Below the pieces are notes generated by a model that ran no database searches, was not told the DNA's origin, and saw nothing but the letters and a program-made list of their open reading frames with translations. From NCBI GenBank assembly GCA_037200445.1, contig JBBCGH010000001.1, forward strand, positions 4,709,162 to 4,773,161: a DNA stretch of 64,000 nt, read 5' to 3'. This document shows, piece by piece, positions 36,173-44,104 of the stretch (position 1 is the first letter of the stretch; every line of letters starts with the position of its first letter). The translations under genes were made by a program, and so were the position numbers. This DNA is from Alphaproteobacteria bacterium (lineage in GTDB: Bacteria; Pseudomonadota; Alphaproteobacteria; Rhizobiales; Xanthobacteraceae).

Positions 36173-37918
36173 ATGAGCGCAGCCCCCATCCCGAAGACTG
36201 CTCCCTTCGCCGACGACGAGATCGAGGTTCTCAATCGCGTCGTCGGGACGGCGACACCGGTTCAGCGTGCGTGGCTCGCGGGTTTCCTTGCGGGCCTCGA
36301 CGCGCAGCAAGGCATCGCCCCGGCCAACGACGCCCTGCCGGCGGCTGCCCCGCAGAAGGCAGAGCCGCTGACGATTCTCTACGCGACCGAGTCGGGAAAC
36401 TCCGAAAAGCTTGCCGGCGATGTCGCCAAGTCCGCGCGCAAGCTGGGCTTCAAGCCGGCGCTCGTCGATATGGCGGATCTCGATGTCGCTTCGCTGAAAG
36501 ACACGAAGAAGCTCATCGTCATCGCGGCGACCTGGGGCGAAGGAGAGCCGCCCGGCCGCGCCGTGCACGCCTACAAGACGCTGGTCAGCGATGCGGCGCC
36601 GCGCCTCGACGGCGTCGAGTTCGCCGTGCTGGCGCTCGGCGACACCGCCTATGCGGAGTTCTGCGCCATCGGCAAGGCGCTGGACGCGCGCCTGGAAGCG
36701 CTAGGCGGCAAGCGCGTCGCGGAGCGCGTCGACTGCGACCTCGATTTCGCCGAACCGGCCGCAAAATGGATCGACGGCACGCTGAAGATACTGGCGCCGG
36801 AAGCCGCGCCCGACGCCAAGGTGATCGCGGTCGACTTCGGTGCGAAGGCCGCGCCGAATCTCGACGTGGTCGACGCGGAAGTCACCGAGACGATCAATCT
36901 CAACTCCTCGCGTTCGGAGAAGGAGACCTATCACCTCGAGCTGACCTTCGAGGGCCCCGCCCCCGCCTACAAGCCGGGTGACTCGCTCGATCTCTACGCC
37001 GAGAACGACCCGGTCTATGTGGATGCGCTCCTGACGGCGGCGCGTGTCAACGACGCGGCGCTGCGCGCGGACTTCATCAAGGGCCGCGACGTCACCACGC
37101 TCTCGCTCAGGACGCTGGAAACCTATGCGGGCTTCGGCCAGCGTTACGTGAAAGAATTGCTCGATGCCGGTACGGCGAAGACCTGGATCGTGGGCCGGCA
37201 GCTCATCGATCTCGTCCAGGAGTTCCCGGTCGCGCTCGATGCCGAGAAGCTGCGTGCGCTGACGCGGCCGCTTAGCCCCCGCGCCTATTCGATTGCGTCC
37301 TCGCGTTCAGAGGTCGGCGACGAAGCGCATCTCTTGATCTCGAAGGTCGGCTACACGACGCACAACCGTGCCCGCAAGGGCGTGGCGTCTAACTACGCGG
37401 CCGGGCTGAAGAAGGGCGCGCGCGTGCGCGTGAAGCTCAAGCCCAACCGGCATTTCGCGCTGCCCGCGGCGGATCGCGACATCATCATGGTCGGCCCCGG
37501 CACCGGCGTCGCGCCATTCCGTGCGTTTGTGCAGGAGCGCCGCGCCGCGAAAGCGAAGGGCCGCAACTGGCTGTTCTTCGGCGACCGCGAGTTCACCCAC
37601 GACTTCCTCTATCAGACCGAATGGCAGGACGCGCTGAAGGACGGCGGCCTCACCCGCATGGACGTCGCCTTCTCGCGCGACACGCCCGAGAAGGTCTACG
37701 TGCAGCACCGCCTCTGGGAGAAGCGCGCGGATGTCGTCGCCTGGCTCGGCGGCGGCGCGACGCTCTACGTGTGCGGCGACGCCAAGCAGATGGCGAAGGA
37801 CGTGCGCGCGACGCTGGTGCGCGCCTATGCGGACGTGAAGGGCGTTTCGCCGGAGGCCGCCGAGGAGGTCGTCACGGCGCTCGAACGCGACAAGCGCTAT
37901 CAGCAGGATGTGTATTGA
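36173..37918 (+). CDS. cysJ: NADPH-sulfite reductase flavoprotein alpha subunit CysJ
   Basis: The 581-residue diflavin reductase has the N-terminal helix VQRAWLAGFLAGLD, a flavodoxin domain (LYATESGNSEKLAGDVAK; AATWGEGEPPGRA; LALGDTAYAEFC), an FAD domain (PRAYSIASS) and an NADPH domain (GPGTGVAPFRAFVQERR; YVCGDAKQMAKDV), ending KRYQQDVY. It passes electrons from NADPH through FAD and FMN to CysI for reduction of sulfite to sulfide. It lies upstream of cysI, separated from it by a REP-pair element. Confidence 0.95.
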   Translation: MSAAPIPKTAPFADDEIEVLNRVVGTATPVQRAWLAGFLAGLDAQQGIAPANDALPAAAPQKAEPLTILYATESGNSEKLAGDVAKSARKLGFKPALVDMADLDVASLKDTKKLIVIAATWGEGEPPGRAVHAYKTLVSDAAPRLDGVEFAVLALGDTAYAEFCAIGKALDARLEALGGKRVAERVDCDLDFAEPAAKWIDGTLKILAPEAAPDAKVIAVDFGAKAAPNLDVVDAEVTETINLNSSRSEKETYHLELTFEGPAPAYKPGDSLDLYAENDPVYVDALLTAARVNDAALRADFIKGRDVTTLSLRTLETYAGFGQRYVKELLDAGTAKTWIVGRQLIDLVQEFPVALDAEKLRALTRPLSPRAYSIASSRSEVGDEAHLLISKVGYTTHNRARKGVASNYAAGLKKGARVRVKLKPNRHFALPAADRDIIMVGPGTGVAPFRAFVQERRAAKAKGRNWLFFGDREFTHDFLYQTEWQDALKDGGLTRMDVAFSRDTPEKVYVQHRLWEKRADVVAWLGGGATLYVCGDAKQMAKDVRATLVRAYADVKGVSPEAAEEVVTALERDKRYQQDVY

Positions 37919-37936
37919 TGGGTAAGTCCCGCATTG

Positions 37937-38072
37937 GTCATTCCGGGGCGCCGCGCAGCGGCGAGCCCGGAATCCATAACCACAAGATAGGCGAGACGCA
38001 CCACCAGCGCCAAATCGAACCGATCGTGGTTATGGATTCCGGCCCTCGCGCTTCGCGCTCGGCCGGAATGAC
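37937..38072. repeat. REP-pair (BIME-like) palindromic element, copy 2
   Basis: The left arm (37937-37983) runs from GTCATTCCGG to CCGGAATCCATAACCAC. The right arm (38026-38072) runs from GTGGTTATGGATTCCGG to CCGGAATGAC, the inverse complement. It fills most of the 168-bp gap between cysJ and cysI and ends 14 bp before the cysI ATG, next to its GGAGAGGG ribosome-binding site. A large RNA stem here could affect cysI expression. Confidence 0.88.
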
Positions 38073-38086
38073 TGCGGAGAGGGTCG

Positions 38087-39800
38087 ATGGCTGACCTCTC
38101 CCGCAACGAACACATCAAGGAGGCCTCCGACTACCTGCGCGGCACGCTGGCCGAAGGGCTCACCGACGAAATCACCGGCGCGATCGTCGAGGACGATCAG
38201 CAGCTGGTCAAATTTCACGGCATGTACTTGCAGGACGACCGGGATCTCCGCGCCGAGCGCACCCGCAAGAAACTCGAGAAGGCCTTCGCCTTCATGCTGC
38301 GCGTGCGCATCTCGGGCGGCGTGCTCACCACCCAGCAGTGGCGCGCGCTCGACTGGATCGCGCGCGTCTACGGCAACGGCACGATGCGCGCGACCACGCG
38401 CCAGACCATCCAGTTGCACGGCGTCATCAAATCGAACCTGAAAGCGACCCTGAAGGCGATCGACGAGCAATTGCTCAACACCATTGCGGCCTGTGGCGAC
38501 GTGAACCGCAACGTGATGTGCAACCCGAACCCGTATCAGTCGAAGGCGCACGCCGCCGCGCTGCAGCTCGCGCGCGACATTTCCAATCACCTCGAGCCGC
38601 ACACCGGGGCCTATCGCGAGATCTGGCTCGACGGCGAGAAGATCGCGGGTGGCGAGCCTGAGGAGGTCGAGCCGATCTACGGCAAGACCTACCTGCCGCG
38701 GAAATTCAAGATCGTGGTGGCAGTGCCGCCGTCGAACGACGTCGACGTGTTCGCGCACGACCTCGGCTTCATCGCCATCCTCGACGATTCGGGCGGCATC
38801 GCCGGCTGGAACGTCACCGCCGGCGGCGGCATGGGCATGACGCACGGCGAGGTAGACACCTATCCGCGCACCGCCGATGTGATGGGCTTCTGCGCAACGC
38901 GCGACGTCATCGCGATCGCCGAGGCCGTCGTCACGGTGCAGCGGGACTGGGGCGACCGGTCGAACCGCAAGCATGCGCGGCTCAAATACACCATCGAGGA
39001 CCGCGGCTTGGACGCGTTCCGTGCGGAGGTCGAAAAGCGCGCGGGCGTGAAGCTGGCCGCGCCGAGGCCGTTCACGTTCGCCTCGATGGGCGATCGATAC
39101 GGCTGGACCGAAGGCGAGGACGGCAAACATCATCTCACGCTGTTCGTGCCGAACGGCCGCATCCAGGACGTGGCCGGCGGCGCCGCGATGCTGACCGGCC
39201 TGCGCAAGATCGCCGAGGTGCACACGGGCGACATGCGGCTCACCGCGAACCAGAACGTCATCATCGCAAATGTGTCGCCGGCAGAGCGCCCGACCATCGA
39301 GGCGCTCGTGAAGCGTTACAATCTCGTGCAGCCGATTTCCGGCTTGCGCCGCAATTCGATGGCGTGCGTTGCGCTGCCGACCTGCGGGCTCGCGCTCGCC
39401 GAGAGCGAGCGCTATCTGCCCGACCTGATCGATGCGCTCGATGCGCGGCTTGCGGCTTACGGGCTCTCCGACGACGATATCGTCATCCGCATGACCGGTT
39501 GCCCGAACGGCTGCGCGCGGCCTTATCTGGCCGAGAATCGGCTTGGTCGGCAAAGGCCCCGGCCGCTATAACCTCTATCTCGGCGCGGCGTTCGACGGCT
39601 CGCGGATGTCGAAACTTTACGCCGAAGATTTGCAGCACGAGCAAATCATCGCGACGCTCGATCCGGTGCTCGCGGCTTACGCGAAAGAGCGCGAGGGCAA
39701 CGAGCGCTTCGGCGACTTCGTCATCCGCGCGGGCTTCGCCGCGCAGACCGGCAACGGGCGCGACTTTCATGCGAATACGGGAGCCAAGCGCGCCGCATGA
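38087..39800 (+). CDS. cysI: Sulfite reductase hemoprotein CysI, one apparent frameshift
   Basis: A siroheme/[4Fe-4S] hemoprotein with ligands C427, C433, C472 and C476 (ACVALPTCG; TGCPNGCARPY). It reduces sulfite to sulfide with CysJ. The frame breaks at 39536-39537: GAGAATCGG gives NRLGRQ and a stop at 39571. Removing one A gives EIGLVGKGPGRYNLYLGAAF, the expected family sequence, continuing to 39800, where it overlaps cysG by 4 bp (ATGA). The restored overlap and intact motifs argue for a sequencing error or very recent mutation. The restored length is about 570 residues, normal for CysI. Confidence 0.9.
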
Positions 39801-41305
39801 TCACACGTACGCCGTCTGAGGCACGCACGCCACGCATGGAACCGCTCGCCCGCCTGCCGGTATTCTTCGCGCTTGGCAGCAAGCGCGCCGTCATCGCGGG
39901 CGGCAGCGCCGCCGCCGCATGGAAGGCGGAATTGCTGGCCGCCGCGGGCGCGGCGGTCGATGTCTACGCCACAGACCCGAGCGATGAGATGATCGAGATT
40001 GCCGCGCAGGCGAGCGTCACCCTCTATCGCCGCGAGATCGAAGCCGCGGACTTCGCGAATACCGCAATGGCGGTCGGAGCTTTCGAGAACGACAGCGAAG
40101 CCGCCGCCTTCGCGGCACTCGCGCGCCGCGCGGGCGTCCCGGTCAACGTCATCGACAAGCCCGCGTTCTGCGATTTCTCCTTTGGCGCCATCGTCAACCG
40201 CTCGCCGCTCGTCATCGGCATCTCAACCGACGGCGCGGCCCCGGTGTTCGGCCAAGCGATCCGCGCCAAGCTCGAAGCGCTCATCCCGCGCGGCTTTGCG
40301 CGCTGGGCGGAGGCCGCACGGCAATGGCGCCCGCGCGTGCAGGCGCTTGCGCTGTCGTTCCGCGAGCGGCGGCGATTCTGGGAACGTTTCACCGAGCATG
40401 CGGTCGCCGAGCCGGAGCGCGCACCAGCTCCCGGCGACGTCGACGCGCTGATGAGCGAGACCCGCGGAGTCGTCAGCGACACCGGCTCCGTGATCCTGGT
40501 CGGCGCCGGGCCGGGCGATCCGGAACTGCTGACCCTGCGCGCGGTGCGCGCACTGCAATCCGCCGAGGCGATCCTGATCGACGATCTGGTGAGCCCGCAG
40601 GTCCTCGATTTCGCGCGGCGCGAGGCAAAAAAGATGATGGTCGGCAAGACCGGCCACGGCCCCGCCTGCAAGCAGTCCGAGATCAACGACCTGATGATCA
40701 GGCTCGCCAGGGCCGGCAAGCGCGTGGTGCGGCTCAAGGGCGGCGATCCGCTGATCTTCGGCCGGGCCGGCGAGGAGATCGCGGCGTGTCGTTTAGCGAA
40801 CATTCCGGTCGAGGTGGTGCCCGGCATTTCGGCGGCCCAGGGCGCAGCTTCGCGCCTGCTCGTCTCGCTGACGCATCGGGCGCAGGCGCGGCGTCTGCAG
40901 TACGTCACCGGCCATGACCGCGACGGCAGGCTGCCGGACGACATCGACTGGCGCGCACTCGCCGATCCCGCGGCGACCACGATTGTCTACATGCCGAAGA
41001 AGACGCTGCGTGCATTGTCCGCGCAGGCGATCACGCAAGGTCTCGATCCCGCGACGCCCGCGGTCGCGGTCGCCAATGCGACACGGCCGGACGAGACGAT
41101 CGTTGCGGGCACGATTGCCGATATCGCGGACCGCATAGACGGGGATGCGCCGGACGGGCCGCTGCTGGTGATGATCGGGAAGGTGCTGGCGGAGGCGGTC
41201 GCGGATCAGGCGTCCGGTATCGCAGCGAGCACGGCACATGCCGATGTGCCCTCTCCCCTCGTGGGAGAGGGCGTCGCCAAACTGGCAACACGCGCGGCGG
41301 GGTGA
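39797..41305 (+). CDS. cysG: Siroheme synthase CysG
   Basis: The 502-residue fused enzyme has an N-terminal precorrin-2 dehydrogenase/ferrochelatase half (LPVFFALGSKRAVIAGGSAAAAWKAELL; IGISTDGAAPVFGQAIRAKLE) and a C-terminal uroporphyrinogen-III methyltransferase half (VGAGPGDPELLTLRAVRAL; VRLKGGDPLIFGRAGEE; VPGISAAQGAASR). It makes siroheme for both NirA and CysI of this cluster. The last ~18 residues (PSPLVGEGVAKLATRAAG) are encoded by an intergenic-type repeat that has entered the reading frame, so the native end was probably shorter or different. Confidence 0.93.
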   Translation: MITRTPSEARTPRMEPLARLPVFFALGSKRAVIAGGSAAAAWKAELLAAAGAAVDVYATDPSDEMIEIAAQASVTLYRREIEAADFANTAMAVGAFENDSEAAAFAALARRAGVPVNVIDKPAFCDFSFGAIVNRSPLVIGISTDGAAPVFGQAIRAKLEALIPRGFARWAEAARQWRPRVQALALSFRERRRFWERFTEHAVAEPERAPAPGDVDALMSETRGVVSDTGSVILVGAGPGDPELLTLRAVRALQSAEAILIDDLVSPQVLDFARREAKKMMVGKTGHGPACKQSEINDLMIRLARAGKRVVRLKGGDPLIFGRAGEEIAACRLANIPVEVVPGISAAQGAASRLLVSLTHRAQARRLQYVTGHDRDGRLPDDIDWRALADPAATTIVYMPKKTLRALSAQAITQGLDPATPAVAVANATRPDETIVAGTIADIADRIDGDAPDGPLLVMIGKVLAEAVADQASGIAASTAHADVPSPLVGEGVAKLATRAAG

Positions 41306-41380
41306 GGGGTCAAGGTTTACCCCTCACCCATCTCCCATTGTTGAACCTCGGAGTAGCCCTCTCCCACAGGGGGAGAGGGC
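41249..41380. repeat. Three-stem palindromic repeat element overlapping the 3' end of cysG
   Basis: CCCTCTCCC/GGGAGAGGG (41249-41271), GGGTGAGGGGT/ACCCCTCACCC (41300-41329) and GCCCTCTCCC/GGGAGAGGGC (41356-41380) form three consecutive perfect hairpins. This CCCTCTCCC/GGTGAGGGGT type of element is widespread between genes in many proteobacteria. The cysG stop codon lies in the second hairpin. Confidence 0.8.
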
Positions 41381-41410
41381 ACAATTACGACCGCCGCGCG
41401 CGCTGAACCT

Positions 41411-42049
41411 CTACGCCGCGCTCTGCAACTCCCGCTTCTCATCCGCGAGCGCGCGCTGCACCGCCGGCCGCTCGCCGACACGCTTGAAGTGCTCCGCGAT
41501 GTTCGGCGTCTTGTTGACGTCGACGCCGTCGGCGCCGAGCCACTGGGTGATCGTATAGAGATAGCCGTCGCACACCGTGTAGTCCTTGCCCATCACCCAA
41601 GGGCCCTCGAACATCTCGCGCTCGATCAGCGCGAAGCATTCGCCGACGCTCTGCGGCACCTTCTTCTTCATCGATTCGATGGCGGCAGGATCGTCGGCCC
41701 AGCGATAGCCGCGCGGCCGGTGCGCATGCGCGACATGCACGGTGGAGCACAGATAGCTGTTGAATGCCTGCACCCGCGCCAGCCCGAACGGGTCGTCGAG
41801 CGGCGCAAGCTTCGCGGCCGGATGCGTCTGCGCGATATAGATCAGGATCGCGGGCGTCTCGGTAATGATGCCGCGGTCGGTGACGAGCGAGGGCACGCGC
41901 GCCTTCGGATTGATCTTCAGGTATTCGGGTTTCTTCTGGTCTTCGTTCTTGAAGCTGAGCCGTACCGCCTCGTAGCTCGCGCCTGCCTCTTCGAGCGCGA
42001 TGTGGGACGCGAGCGCGCAGGTGCCGGGCGCGTAATAGAGCTTGAGCAT
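41411..42049 (-). CDS. Glutathione S-transferase family protein (GstA-like)
   Basis: The 212-residue product has a GST N-terminal domain (MLKLYYAPGTCALASHIALEEAG; INPKARVPSLVTDRGIITETPAILIYIA) and a C-terminal helical domain (MFEGPWVMGKDYTVCDGYLYTI). YYAPGTCSLA-type starts are typical of the bacterial beta-class, where the Cys contributes to glutathione binding. Convergent with cysG. Substrate unknown. Confidence 0.92.
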   Translation of the reverse strand: MLKLYYAPGTCALASHIALEEAGASYEAVRLSFKNEDQKKPEYLKINPKARVPSLVTDRGIITETPAILIYIAQTHPAAKLAPLDDPFGLARVQAFNSYLCSTVHVAHAHRPRGYRWADDPAAIESMKKKVPQSVGECFALIEREMFEGPWVMGKDYTVCDGYLYTITQWLGADGVDVNKTPNIAEHFKRVGERPAVQRALADEKRELQSAA

Positions 42050-42383
42050 GGTGCCTCCGTTCGTTTCGCCCGAACCTAGCCCGCCAGACGGGCGAGCGTC
42101 AGCCGACCGGCCCATGACATGTTTTGATCCGCCCTGGCTGGGGCGGCGATTCGGATGGGCTGGAAGCCCGCGTCCGCCGATTTCCGCCCCTGAATCCGCC
42201 ACCCCTGGTATACCAGAGCGGTAAGAGGCCGGATTCCGTGCGGAAATGGAACAACCGTTGCCCCGAATCCTCAGCAATTCCGGAAACTGACGCAAGGGCT
42301 TGGCGGCTATTCCAATCCCCGGGTCCGCATGCAAGTCTCGGCCATCCCGGTGGAATGGGGTTCGAGTGGGGGAGCTTGCGGGC
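42050..42383. promoter_or_regulatory. Divergent control region with a GntR-type palindrome
   Basis: This 334-bp gene-free region separates the transferase gene from the two-partner secretion genes. It contains one perfect 12-bp palindrome, CTGGTATACCAG at 42205-42216, 168 bp before the tpsB start. Its TGGT-AT-ACCA core fits operators of GntR/FadR-family repressors. I see no clear -35/-10 pair and nothing else notable. Confidence 0.4.
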
Positions 42384-44093
42384 ATGGCCCCGGGCGTCTG
42401 CCGCCGCCTATTGGCGGTGCTGCTGCTGTCGCTGCTGCCAACCCTGGCGGCCGCGCAGGCGATTCCGTCCGGCGCGCTGCCCGGTACGGAGCGGCGGCAA
42501 GTGGCGCCACCGCAGCCCGGGCCACTGGCCCGGCCCGGCGGCCCAAGCATCTCCCTTCCCTCAACGGTCGCACCTCCCGGTGCTGAGAGCATCATGCTCA
42601 CCGTCAGCCGGATCGTCATCACCGGCGCGACCGTCTACGGCGAGCAGGACTTCGTGCCCCTCTATGCCGACCTGGTCGGCCACGAAGTCCCGCTCGCCGC
42701 CGTCTACGAGCTCGCCCGCCGCATCACGGCGAAATACGGCGCGGCGGGCTACATCCTGTCGCGCGCGGTCGTGCCGCCGCAGAACTTCGGCCGCCACGGT
42801 GCTGTCATTCATATCCAGGTTGTCGAGGGCTACATCGACAACGTCATCTGGCCGATGGAGAAGCTCGCGCGCTATCGCAACTTCTTCGACGACTACACGG
42901 CGCGCATCATCGCCGACCGGCCCGCCAACATCCGCACGCTCGAGCGCTATCTCTTGCTCGCGAACGACCTGCCGGGGCTGAAGTTCGCCACCACGCTGAA
43001 GCCCTCGCCGACCCACCCGAATGCCTCGACGCTGATCGTGGAGGTCACCGAGAAGCGCATCGATGCGATCGCCCGCATCGACAATCGCGGCACCGAGCAG
43101 CGCGGCCCCTGGCAGTACCTCGGCTCCGCGACCGTGAACAACATCATCGGCGCGCACGAGGCGTTCACCGTCACCTACGCGGGCACGTTCCAGCTCGAGG
43201 AGCTGCAATACGTCGCCGCCAACTACAAACAGGTGCTCAACAGCGAGGGCCTTACCGGCTTTATCAATGGAAGTTACGGCTTCGGCAAACCCGGCAGCGA
43301 CGTGCTGAACGCGCTCGACTACAAAACGCGCTCGACCATCGTCGAGGCGGGTCTTACCTACCCGGTGCTTCGCTCGCGCGAGACGAATCTGTATCTGACC
43401 GCGCTCGGATACCTGACCAACGACGAGTCCTTCCAGCTTGGTGCGCCCTTCACGCTCGACCGCATCCGCGGCATCCGCCTGAAGGGCGACGCCGACTGGG
43501 CCGACCGCTTCCTCGGCATCAACCAGGTCAACGTCACGTTCAGCCAGGGCCTGCAAATTCTCGGCGCGACGCCGAACGCGGACCCGAGCGTGCTGCTGCC
43601 GCCGCTGCCGACCGCCTCCACCAACGCAGGGCACACCGACTTCAACAAGATCGAGGGCACCTACGCGCGCACGCAGCCGCTGTTCGCGGGTTTCTCGGCG
43701 TTCGTCGCGGCTTACGGCCAGTACGCCTTCACGCCGCTGCTCGTCTCCGAGCAATGCAGCTACGGCGGGCGCTTCTTCGGCCGTGCTTACGATCCCTCGC
43801 AGTTCCTCGGCGACAGTTGCTGGATGGCGCTCGGCGAAGGCCGCTACGACATCCCGAACACGATCAAGCAGCTCACCAAGGCACAAATTTACGCCTACGC
43901 GGATCATGGCGAGACCTTCAATATCGATCCCGGACTCGGCACGCCGAAGCGCCAGGCCGGCTCTTCGGTCGGCGTCGGCGCGCGCGCCGAGTGGGAAGGC
44001 GCCTACAGCGTGGACCTCTCGATCGCCCGGGCGCTCGAAGGTCCGCACAGTGACGAGTTGCGCGCGTTCGTGATCCTCGGCGCGAAGTATTGA
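42384..44093 (+). CDS. Two-partner secretion transporter (TpsB, ShlB/FhaC/HecB family)
   Basis: The 569-residue product has a signal peptide (VCRRLLAVLLLSLLPTLAAAQ) and a Pro-rich segment. A POTRA domain follows (ILTVSRIVITGATVYGEQDF; ARRITAKYGAAGYILSRAVVPPQ; VVEGYID), then a beta-barrel (LRGIRLKGDADW region; final strand ending VILGAKY). TpsB proteins form the outer-membrane pore that exports one large TpsA partner. The partner gene begins 11 bp downstream. The ATG at 42384 places the signal peptide at the N-terminus and follows GGGGGAGC. Confidence 0.92.
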   Translation: MAPGVCRRLLAVLLLSLLPTLAAAQAIPSGALPGTERRQVAPPQPGPLARPGGPSISLPSTVAPPGAESIMLTVSRIVITGATVYGEQDFVPLYADLVGHEVPLAAVYELARRITAKYGAAGYILSRAVVPPQNFGRHGAVIHIQVVEGYIDNVIWPMEKLARYRNFFDDYTARIIADRPANIRTLERYLLLANDLPGLKFATTLKPSPTHPNASTLIVEVTEKRIDAIARIDNRGTEQRGPWQYLGSATVNNIIGAHEAFTVTYAGTFQLEELQYVAANYKQVLNSEGLTGFINGSYGFGKPGSDVLNALDYKTRSTIVEAGLTYPVLRSRETNLYLTALGYLTNDESFQLGAPFTLDRIRGIRLKGDADWADRFLGINQVNVTFSQGLQILGATPNADPSVLLPPLPTASTNAGHTDFNKIEGTYARTQPLFAGFSAFVAAYGQYAFTPLLVSEQCSYGGRFFGRAYDPSQFLGDSCWMALGEGRYDIPNTIKQLTKAQIYAYADHGETFNIDPGLGTPKRQAGSSVGVGARAEWEGAYSVDLSIARALEGPHSDELRAFVILGAKY

Positions 44094-44104
44094 CGGAGAT
44101 CTTG

